From NCBI RefSeq assembly GCF_905207245.1, contig NZ_CAJLKP010000022.1:4996-68995 (forward strand): DNA of 64,000 nt, read 5' to 3'. The translations under genes and the position numbers were made by a program. Of the stretch, positions 57,704 through 64,000 are shown in pieces (position 1 is the stretch's first letter; each line of letters starts with the position of its first letter). The DNA comes from an uncultured Bacteroides sp. Its GTDB lineage: Bacteria; Bacteroidota; Bacteroidia; Bacteroidales; Bacteroidaceae. The notes beneath the pieces are model-generated. The model was not told where the DNA came from and searched no databases. It saw only the letters and a list, made by a program, of their open reading frames with translations.

Positions 57704-60382
57704 ATGAGACGAGCTACACATCTTTTCGGAATATGCTGGCTGCTTTGCCTGCTTGCTTCCTGTGGAAAATCCCATTTTATAACTGATGAATCCTACCGTT
57801 CCCGTGTGGAACAGGACTTGCAGAAAAAGCAGACGATGCTGTCGCAAGGAGAACTGTTTACCATATTGGACGATGAATCGCTGACCACCTATGAAAGGGA
57901 AGCTCTGGAATTTCTCTATGCATATATGCCGTTGGCGGATATTACGGACTATCCCGGACAATTTCATCTGATGAATATCCGCGCTTCCCGGTGCACGGCA
58001 GAGGAAATGCCTTGGGGAAAGACCATTCCCGAAGATTTGTTCCGCCACTTCGTGCTTCCGGTGCGGGTGAATAACGAACAACTGGATAGTGCGCGGGTAG
58101 TGTTTTATAAGGAGTTGAAAGACCGTGTGAAGTCCCTTTCTTTATACGATGCCATTCTGGAAGTGAACCATTGGTGTCATGAGAAAGCTGTCTATATGCC
58201 TTCCGATGCCCGTACCAGTTCACCGCTGGCAACAGTGAGTACTGCTTACGGGCGTTGTGGCGAAGAATCGACCTTGCTGGTGGCAGCACTTCGCTCGGTA
58301 GGTATTCCAGCACGGCAGGTTTATACGCCGCGATGGGCACATACGGACGATAACCATGCGTGGGTGGAAGCCTGGGCAGATGGTAAATGGCATTTCCTGG
58401 GGGCCTGCGAACCGGAACCGGTACTGGATCTTGGTTGGTTCAATGCACCTGCCAGTCGCGGAATGTTGATGCATACAAAGGTTTTCGGACGTTATGAAGG
58501 AAAAGAAGAAGTGATGTCTGTTACCCCCAACTATACGGAAATCAATGTGATTGAGAATTATGCACCTGCGGCACAAGCCAAAGTTAAAGTGACGGATGGG
58601 CAAGGCAAGCCCGTTTCCGGTGCGCAGGTAGAATTTAAACTCTACAACTATGCGGAATTTTACACGGTGGCAACCAAACAGACCGGTGCTGATGGTACCT
58701 GTGCCTTGACTGCCGGAAAAGGAGACATGCTGGTGTGGGCATCCAAAGACGGAAAGTTTGGTTTCGCCAAACTCTCTTTTGGCAAGGACAATGAGTTGAC
58801 AGTGGCGTTGGATAAAACTCCCGGTGATAACTGTGTTATCGACTTTGACATCGTTCCGCCCACGGAAAGTGCAAATCTGCCTGCCGTTACTGCCGAACAG
58901 CGTGCCGAAAACAATCGCCGTCTGGCATACGAAGATTCCATTCGCAATGCCTACGTTGCTACATTCATGTCAGAAGATTCGGCACGTCGTTTGGCAAAAC
59001 AGTATAAGCTGGATGCAGATGTAGTGGCAAAGATTCTGGCTGCTTCCCGTGGTAATCATAAAGTGATTGCGGACTTCATTACTCGTCTGCGTTCCGAGGA
59101 TTCCAGAAAAGGTGGCATAGACCTGTTGCAACAGATTTCGGCAAAAGACCTTCGTGACGTCAGTCTGGAAGTGTTGATAGAAAACATGTTATCTCATGTG
59201 CGTACCAGTGCTGTGAACTTTCGCAAATATGTACGCAATCCGCGCATAAGCAATGAGATGCTGACTCCATACAAAACCTTCTTTGATAAAGTGATTTCTC
59301 AGGAAACAGAACAGACTTATCTGGAAGAACCTGCTAAACTGATAGCGTGGGTAGCTGAGAATATCCGTGTGGAGAAAGATTGCAATCTGGGTGGTCCGGC
59401 CATTTCTCCTGCAGGAGTGTGGAAGGCACGTGTGGCGGATGCTCATAGTCGCGATATTTTCTTTGTGGCTATGGCTCGCAGCATGGGTATGCCTGCGCGT
59501 ATTGATGAAGTGACCGGTAAGGTGCAATTGATAGAAGATATAGGGCTTATTGACGTGAATTTTGAGAAAGTACTGTCTGAAGAATCACAGCCGCGGAGAG
59601 GTAAACTCGTTGCCGGATACAAACCCGTCAAGTCATTGGACAATCCGAAATATTATTCCCATTTCACTATATCTAAAGTCACTTCGCAAGGACGTTTGCA
59701 GTTGCTTGCTTATGATGAAGGTGATGCAGATATGGGCAGTGGTACCACATGGAGCAGTCTGTTGAAAGAAGGAACAGCACTGGATGCCGGAAATTATGTA
59801 TTGGTCACCGGTACGCGTCTGGCCAGTGGTGCAGTACTTTCCAATGCCACCTTCTTTAACGTTGAACCGCAAAAAACAACGAAAATAGACTTGGTGATGC
59901 GCGAGAGCAAAGATGAAGTACAAGTCATCGGAAACTTCAATTCCGAGTCTCTTTTCACTCCGATAGCGGATGAGGGAGCATCCTCTTCCAAGCAAAGTCT
60001 TTTGCAGGCTTGCGGACGTGGCTATTTTGTGGTCGGCATATTAGGTGTCAATCAGGAACCTACCAACCATGCATTGCGTGACATAGCCGCATACAAGGCG
60101 GATTTGGAAAAATGGGGACGAAAGATGGTGTTGCTTTTCCCGGATGAGGCTCAGGCCGGAAGGTTTGCAAAAGAATCATTCCCCGGTATGCCTTCTACTA
60201 TTATGTATGGTATAGATACGGACGGCATCGCTAAACAAATAGCCGAAGCTATGAAATTAAAGAATAAGAATAGTCTGCCTATTTTTATCATTGCTGATAC
60301 TTTCAACCGTGTGGTGTTTGTTTCGCAAGGATACACCATCGGGCTGGGCGAGCAGTTGATGAAAACGGTGAAAGGATTATAA
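57704..60382 (+). CDS. Transglutaminase-like domain lipoprotein, with second TG-like and thioredoxin-like domains
   Basis: ATG at 57704 gives a lipoprotein signal (LFGICWLLCLLASCGKSH); the earlier ATG at 57674 does not. The 892-residue protein has a transglutaminase core (about 170-260; GRCGEESTLLVAALRSVGIPARQ, HAWVEAWADGKW), a carboxypeptidase-regulatory-like domain (about 290-370, VKVTDGQGKPVSGAQVEFKLYN), a second TG-like region (about 540-640, DIFFVAMARSMGMPARIDEVTGK), and a C-terminal thioredoxin-like domain without CxxC (about 770-892). The core Cys and His are present. Likely role: processing or binding of peptides or peptidoglycan at the outer membrane; the exact activity is unknown. 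Confidence 0.85.
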   Translation: MRRATHLFGICWLLCLLASCGKSHFITDESYRSRVEQDLQKKQTMLSQGELFTILDDESLTTYEREALEFLYAYMPLADITDYPGQFHLMNIRASRCTAEEMPWGKTIPEDLFRHFVLPVRVNNEQLDSARVVFYKELKDRVKSLSLYDAILEVNHWCHEKAVYMPSDARTSSPLATVSTAYGRCGEESTLLVAALRSVGIPARQVYTPRWAHTDDNHAWVEAWADGKWHFLGACEPEPVLDLGWFNAPASRGMLMHTKVFGRYEGKEEVMSVTPNYTEINVIENYAPAAQAKVKVTDGQGKPVSGAQVEFKLYNYAEFYTVATKQTGADGTCALTAGKGDMLVWASKDGKFGFAKLSFGKDNELTVALDKTPGDNCVIDFDIVPPTESANLPAVTAEQRAENNRRLAYEDSIRNAYVATFMSEDSARRLAKQYKLDADVVAKILAASRGNHKVIADFITRLRSEDSRKGGIDLLQQISAKDLRDVSLEVLIENMLSHVRTSAVNFRKYVRNPRISNEMLTPYKTFFDKVISQETEQTYLEEPAKLIAWVAENIRVEKDCNLGGPAISPAGVWKARVADAHSRDIFFVAMARSMGMPARIDEVTGKVQLIEDIGLIDVNFEKVLSEESQPRRGKLVAGYKPVKSLDNPKYYSHFTISKVTSQGRLQLLAYDEGDADMGSGTTWSSLLKEGTALDAGNYVLVTGTRLASGAVLSNATFFNVEPQKTTKIDLVMRESKDEVQVIGNFNSESLFTPIADEGASSSKQSLLQACGRGYFVVGILGVNQEPTNHALRDIAAYKADLEKWGRKMVLLFPDEAQAGRFAKESFPGMPSTIMYGIDTDGIAKQIAEAMKLKNKNSLPIFIIADTFNRVVFVSQGYTIGLGEQLMKTVKGL

Positions 60383-60399
60383 GAAAAGAAGTGATGGAG

Positions 60400-60436
60400 T
60401 GGGAGAGGCTTATTTGCAAGCCTCTCCCATTTTTTG
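60400..60436 (+). terminator. Terminator of the transglutaminase-like gene
   Basis: Arms 60400-60411 and 60418-60429 are a perfect 12-bp stem (TGGGAGAGGCTT) with a 6-base loop, followed by six T. Confidence 0.93.
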
Positions 60437-60465
60437 TATCACTTATATTTTGTTATTTTGATTGC

Positions 60466-61215
60466 TCATTGTGTGAGCGCTTCAATGGTTTTTCTAACCC
60501 GTTTTGCCGTAGTCACAGGATGGTAATACTCTTCTATGTGTACTGTTCCTCCCATAGATACCGCCTCGTTGTGGTGTAACATGGCACTTTTTATGTTCTC
60601 TCTTGCCGAGAAATGATATTCGCGGATTCCTGTTTCGGCAGCAATTCGGGCAATGTTGTTTTCGTTCACTCCGCATCCTGCCAGTAAGGTGATGCGCCCT
60701 GCTGCCTGTTGTTGCAACTCTTTCAGTAAAGGGATGCCTTGTTCTGCCGTGGACTGCTGCCCGGAAGTAAGGATGCGGCTGCATCCTAATTCTATAACCT
60801 GCTCCAATGCCTCCTGCGGATTACGGCATACATCAAAGGCACGGTGGAAAGTGACGGGTATGCCTTGCGAAGCTTCCATAAGTTGCTTCATGAGTGGTAT
60901 GTCTATATCACCTTTGGCAGTGAGGCAACCGAATACTAATCCGTCCACTCCCAACTTATGAGCACTACAGATATCTTTCAGCATGATACGCTGTTCGATG
61001 GGAGAATACAGAAAGTCTCCGCCACGCGGGCGGATAATGACGTGAAGCAGAGTATTATTCAATACTTCGCGTGCAATGACAATGTCTCCGTAAGATGGGG
61101 TAGTACCGCCTTCCGGTATCCCTGCGCATAACTCCACTCGATTTGCTCCTCCTGTCTGTGCGGCAAGGCAGCTCTCTACGGAGTTGGCACAAACTTCAAA
61201 TTGATATTGCTTCAT
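60466..61215 (-). CDS. cutC: Copper homeostasis protein CutC family
   Basis: The 249-residue TIM-barrel protein begins with the family block (FEVCANSVESCLAAQTGGANRVELCAGIPEGGTTPSYG) and carries IIRPRGGDFLYSP, VFGCLTAKGDIDIPLM, TFHRAFDVCRNPQEALEQVIELGCSRILTSGQ, and GCGVNENNIARI. The link to copper comes from the E. coli gene and its enzymatic role is unsettled. It is convergent with the transglutaminase gene. A -7 box (TATTTTTG on the minus strand, 61292-61299) lies 77 bases upstream. Confidence 0.95.
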   Translation of the reverse strand: MKQYQFEVCANSVESCLAAQTGGANRVELCAGIPEGGTTPSYGDIVIAREVLNNTLLHVIIRPRGGDFLYSPIEQRIMLKDICSAHKLGVDGLVFGCLTAKGDIDIPLMKQLMEASQGIPVTFHRAFDVCRNPQEALEQVIELGCSRILTSGQQSTAEQGIPLLKELQQQAAGRITLLAGCGVNENNIARIAAETGIREYHFSARENIKSAMLHHNEAVSMGGTVHIEEYYHPVTTAKRVRKTIEALTQ

Positions 61216-61291
61216 AACTTTTGTAATGCAAGAAATAATAATGATGTCTATCCTGTTGTTATTCTTTGCTCAGAATAACACATATCCTCTG

Positions 61292-61299
61292 CAAAAATA
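61292..61299 (-). promoter_or_regulatory. -7 element of the cutC promoter
   Basis: TATTTTTG on the minus strand matches TAnnTTTG exactly. Confidence 0.4.
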
Positions 61300-61337
61300 T
61301 TAAAAACTCCGTGAACTCCGCGTCCTCTGTGGTGAAA

Positions 61338-61366
61338 TAAAAAGGCGGAGAATTAATCCCCGCCTC
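61338..61366 (-). terminator. Terminator of rny
   Basis: On the minus strand AGGCGGGGA and TCTCCGCCT pair around a short loop (one mismatch) and are followed by a run of T. It lies about 25 bases behind the rny stop. Confidence 0.8.
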
Positions 61367-61391
61367 TTATTCTTTATTTCAAATTTACAAT

Positions 61392-62927
61392 TTACTTCGC
61401 ATAGCTTACTGCGCGTGTCTCACGGATTACCGTGATCTTCACCTGTCCCGGATACGTCATCTCATCCTGTATCTTCTTTGCAATCTCACCGGAAAGGTTT
61501 TCAGTTTGCTTGTCGTCAATCTTGTCGGCACCAACAATTACACGCAACTCGCGACCTGCCTGGATAGCATACGTCTTCGTCACACCCGGATAGGCCATTG
61601 CCAACTGTTCCAGATCATTCAGACGCTTGATGTAAGCCTCAACAATTTCGCGGCGTGCCCCCGGACGTGCGCCTGAGATGGCATCACATACCTGTACGAT
61701 AGGTGCCAGAAGGCTCGTCATCTCCACTTCATCGTGGTGAGCGCCGATAGCGTTGCAGATATCCGGTTTTTCCTTGAACTTCTCAGCCAACTTCATACCA
61801 TAGAGTGCATGAGGCAATTCCGGTTCCTCATCGGGCACTTTACCGATATCATGCAGCAATCCGGCACGTTTTGCTTTCTTCGGGTTTAGTCCCAGTTCCG
61901 ATGCCATCACAGCACAGAGATTGGCCGTTTCGCGAGCATGTTGCAACAAGTTCTGACCATAAGAGGAGCGGTATTTCATCTTACCGATAATACGAATCAG
62001 TTCGGGGTGCAAACCGTGGATACCGAGGTCAATCGTAGTACGTTTACCGGTTTCGATGATTTCTTCTTCCACTTGTTTGCGCACTTTGGACACAACTTCT
62101 TCGATACGTGCGGGGTGGATACGTCCGTCAGTTACCAACTGGTGCAAAGCCAGACGGGCAATCTCGCGGCGAACCGGGTCGAAAGCTGACAAAACGATTG
62201 CTTCCGGAGTATCATCCACAACGATTTCAACACCTGTAGCTGCTTCCAGCGCACGGATATTGCGGCCTTCGCGACCAATGATGCGTCCTTTGATTTCATC
62301 CGATTCTATATGGAATACGGTAACTGAGTTTTCGATGGCAGTTTCCGTAGCCACACGCTGGATAGACTGTATCACGATGCGTTTGGCTTCTTTGCTTGCA
62401 GTCAACTTAGCATCGTCCATGATGTCGTTGATGAAGGACTGTGCCTGCGTTTTGGCTTCCTCTTTTAGAGATTCTACCATACGCTCTTTAGCTTCTTCGG
62501 CAGAGAGTCCGGAAATGGTTTCCAGTTTCTCAATTTCCTGCTGTTGCAGTTTGTCCAGTTCTTCTTTCTTTTTATCAATAATCACTAATTGTGCTTCCAG
62601 GTTTTCCTTCACCGCTTCGGCTTCCGCTTTCTTGCGCTGTATCTCTTCCTGGCGTTGGTTCAGCACCAATTCTCGTTGTTTCAACTTGTTTTCCGCTTGC
62701 TGAATTTTTTGGTTGCGGATTGCCACTTCTTTCTCCAAGTCTGCTTTTTTGTTCAGGAACTTCTCCTTTACTTCGAGCAACTTATTCTTTTTAATCACTT
62801 CCGCTTCAGCCTCGGCTTCTTTCAGGATATTGTCATATTTGGACTTCAAACCATGCTTGAAGAACATGTACGACAGAAATCCACCGATAATGAAACAGGC
62901 AATGGATACTAGTATTGTTACTGTCAT
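61392..62927 (-). CDS. rny: Ribonuclease Y
   Basis: ATG at 62927 gives the usual N-terminal membrane anchor (MTVTILVSIACFIIGGFLSY); the frame extends to 62996 but through the intergenic hairpin. The 511-residue protein has an anchor, a long coiled coil (about 30-190, KE-rich), a KH RNA-binding domain (about 205-265, GRIIGREGRNIRALEAATGVEIVVDDTPE) and an HD domain (about 330-420, AKRAGLLHDIGKVPDEE with His-Asp metal ligands, IGAHHDEVEM). RNase Y starts mRNA decay at the membrane. The HD metal-binding residues are intact. Confidence 0.97.
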   Translation of the reverse strand: MTVTILVSIACFIIGGFLSYMFFKHGLKSKYDNILKEAEAEAEVIKKNKLLEVKEKFLNKKADLEKEVAIRNQKIQQAENKLKQRELVLNQRQEEIQRKKAEAEAVKENLEAQLVIIDKKKEELDKLQQQEIEKLETISGLSAEEAKERMVESLKEEAKTQAQSFINDIMDDAKLTASKEAKRIVIQSIQRVATETAIENSVTVFHIESDEIKGRIIGREGRNIRALEAATGVEIVVDDTPEAIVLSAFDPVRREIARLALHQLVTDGRIHPARIEEVVSKVRKQVEEEIIETGKRTTIDLGIHGLHPELIRIIGKMKYRSSYGQNLLQHARETANLCAVMASELGLNPKKAKRAGLLHDIGKVPDEEPELPHALYGMKLAEKFKEKPDICNAIGAHHDEVEMTSLLAPIVQVCDAISGARPGARREIVEAYIKRLNDLEQLAMAYPGVTKTYAIQAGRELRVIVGADKIDDKQTENLSGEIAKKIQDEMTYPGQVKITVIRETRAVSYAK

Positions 62928-62944
62928 TTCAATTTGTTTTAAAA

Positions 62945-63010
62945 TATAAATAAAAAACGCACTGTCGAAAAGTCGCCTCCGTTCTCTGGAGGTCACTTTT
63001 ACACAGTGCG
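62945..63010 (-). terminator. Long hairpin with U-run between zapA and rny
   Basis: Bases 62958-63010 fold into a long stem with small internal loops: CGCACTGT pairs with ACAGTGCG, then A-rich with T-rich segments, then CCTCC with GGAGG around a 7-base loop. On the minus strand it is followed by TTTTTT and an AT-rich stretch, so it can stop transcription from zapA. It may belong to a separate small RNA; see findings. Confidence 0.7.
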
Positions 63011-63066
63011 CGGGTTTTCTAATTCTTTTGCTGGCTCTGGTGTTTCAGGAAAAGGCTTCCGGACGT

Positions 63067-63357
63067 TTACAGTCCTTTAAAGTATGTTTCCAACACCTCT
63101 GTCAGTTCTTCTATCTTGTCGGCATACGGCCGAGTGTCGTTTCGGTTTTTCATTTTCAGGTTCTCCAAGGCAAATTGATAGGCCACCATGGCTATAATCT
63201 TCTCAGGAGTTACATTCTGGTAATGTTCTCGATACGCATTGAGCCGTATATCCACCTGTTTGGCGGCTTCTCTTACCATTTCTTCCTCTTCACGCGGTAT
63301 GGTGAGGGGATAGGTGGAGTCTGCCATCTGTAGGTTTATCTTTATCTTATCGTTCAT
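63067..63357 (-). CDS. zapA: Cell division protein ZapA
   Basis: The 96-residue protein matches ZapA: an N-terminal INLQMADSTYPLTIPREEEEMVREAAKQVDIRLNAYR block followed by a C-terminal coiled helix. ZapA bundles FtsZ filaments at the division site. It lies 8 bases after the coiled-coil gene and is followed by the long hairpin before rny. Confidence 0.9.
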   Translation of the reverse strand: MNDKIKINLQMADSTYPLTIPREEEEMVREAAKQVDIRLNAYREHYQNVTPEKIIAMVAYQFALENLKMKNRNDTRPYADKIEELTEVLETYFKGL

Positions 63358-63365
63358 ACATCTTG

Positions 63366-63659
63366 TTATTCATTCAACAAAGCGATGCATTTATCGACTT
63401 CACGCACTAATTTGGACAATCGCAGTTTCGTCTCTTTTACGTCGCTGCCGTTAAGGCTGATTGTCATTGCTGTTTTTAGGTTTGTATAGTCGTCTTCCAA
63501 AGCTTTATATTCAGCATGTACTTGCTCGCATTCTTCTTGTTTAGTTTTCAGAAGTTGCTTTAGTTCAGCATTTTCGCGCCTCAATTCGTCATGCAAAAAG
63601 ACTAAATGACGCAGTCTCGCTTCAAAGGTACTTAATCGCTTCTTTTCTTCGTCAGTCAT
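63366..63659 (-). CDS. Small coiled-coil protein, ZapB-like candidate
   Basis: ATG at 63659 is chosen as it starts the conserved-looking coiled coil (MTDEEKKRLSTFEARLRHL); the frame extends to 63740 through AT-rich sequence without coding character. The 97-residue protein is helical with heptads (LRRENAELKQLLKTKQEE). It sits 8 bases before zapA. Its size, charge and position suggest a ZapB-like partner, but no strict family signature is visible. Confidence 0.75.
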   Translation of the reverse strand: MTDEEKKRLSTFEARLRHLVFLHDELRRENAELKQLLKTKQEECEQVHAEYKALEDDYTNLKTAMTISLNGSDVKETKLRLSKLVREVDKCIALLNE

Positions 63660-63834
63660 TACTATACCAAAATTGTACACAAAAATACAATTAACTTGGA
63701 GATTACAAAAACTTTTCAGGGAAAAATGTTGCCTGAGCATCGAAATAACATGAAAACGGCACTTATGCGGACTGAAAAGGGTTTGTTTGGCGGATGCCTA
63801 AAACTATTCCTATTCTTACAAGAAACTAATCTCG

Positions 63835-64000
63835 CCACTGCGATGAACTAATATTTTTCTTGCATCTTATTATTCATACAGTATCTATTATTATTTCTTA
63901 CAATATCTGTTGTAAGAAAGATATATAATTGTTGTATGAAACTTTTATATCTGTTGTACGAATAATAAGATGCAAGAAAAATATTAGTTCATCGCAGTGG
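63835..64000. repeat. 41-bp perfect inverted repeat flanking an 84-bp spacer
   Basis: Arms 63835-63875 and 63960-64000 are perfect reverse complements, starting CCACTGCGATGAAC on the left. Five further pairs continue inward after a single mismatch. The right arm ends exactly at the window edge, so the repeat may be longer. The spacer contains a 9-bp palindrome (TTCTTACAA/TTGTAAGAA) and a 22-bp-period array. No gene is seen between 63660 and 64000. Confidence 0.95.
63879..63966. repeat. 22-bp period array inside the inverted-repeat spacer
   Basis: Four units start at 63879, 63901, 63923 and 63945. They share a WATCTRTTGTAnGAA-like core with substitutions; the first unit is the most diverged. 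The last unit runs 7 bases into the right arm of the inverted repeat. Confidence 0.7.

Noticed and set aside
62958..63010. 6S RNA between zapA and rny
   Set aside because: The hairpin is only about 53 bases with a 7-base loop; a 6S RNA needs about 180 bases with a large central bubble. Reported as a terminator instead.
1..64000. CRISPR arrays, tRNA and rRNA genes, insertion sequences with transposase, sulfatases
   Set aside because: None recognised by reading both strands. The 22-bp repeats have no spacers and no cas genes, so they are not CRISPR arrays.

Overview
The window looks like a Bacteroides chromosome. The evidence is the two tandem SusC/SusD pairs, a hybrid two-component regulator (HTCS), promoters of the Bacteroidetes type (TAnnTTTG at -7), AT-rich leaders without strong Shine-Dalgarno sequences, and several families typical of Bacteroidales (DUF4831, DUF4837, LptE-like lipoprotein next to SecG). 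No rRNA, tRNA, CRISPR, integrase or transposase gene was seen. One tmRNA gene is present.

Layout. 1-6.4 kb: envelope genes (FadL-like barrel cut by the window edge, TPR protein, LptC, CorC-like CBS protein, SurA/PpiD-like chaperone). 6.5-15.9 kb: housekeeping genes (rlmN, DUF4837 lipoprotein), then a tight operon pdxA / sigma-54 activator / LptE-like / conserved hypothetical / secG, then an MFS transporter with a PqqD-like protein, and a convergent DUF4831 gene. 16.2-20.3 kb: lactonase-like lipoprotein and a GH3 enzyme. 20.6-21.0 kb: tmRNA (ssrA).

21.1-45.8 kb is a visibly AT-richer accessory polysaccharide utilization locus (PUL) starting directly behind the tmRNA 3' end: EEP-family phosphoesterase, a decayed sialate O-acetylesterase-like gene, GH2, HTCS, GH88, SusC/SusD, a second shorter SusC/SusD, a 1401-residue enzyme in which a GH29 alpha-L-fucosidase is fused to a PL8 chondroitinase-ABC-like lyase, and a calcineurin-like phosphoesterase lipoprotein. 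The logic fits a fucose-branched, uronic-acid-containing glycosaminoglycan-like substrate: defucosylation and lyase cleavage by one polypeptide, import by SusCD, removal of the unsaturated uronate by GH88, further trimming by GH2. There is no sulfatase, but two phosphoesterases are present. Two promoters of this locus (GH88 and GH2) carry the same two-half-site motif with a 22-bp pitch at the same distance from the -7 box, which I propose as the HTCS operator.

45.8-64 kb: two L,D-transpeptidase-family proteins, a MATE transporter, a PAS protein, dinB, a heparinase II/III-like lyase, a YccF protein, an unlisted 46-residue gene, a membrane LytTR regulator with a TonB receptor, a DUF2141 protein and a transglutaminase-like lipoprotein, then cutC, rny, zapA and a coiled-coil gene on the minus strand. 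Between them lie a MITE-like hairpin element, a probable GH97 relic and, at the very end, a 41-bp perfect inverted repeat. Four intergenic arrays of different sequence all share a 22-bp period, which is the most unexplained recurring structure in the window.
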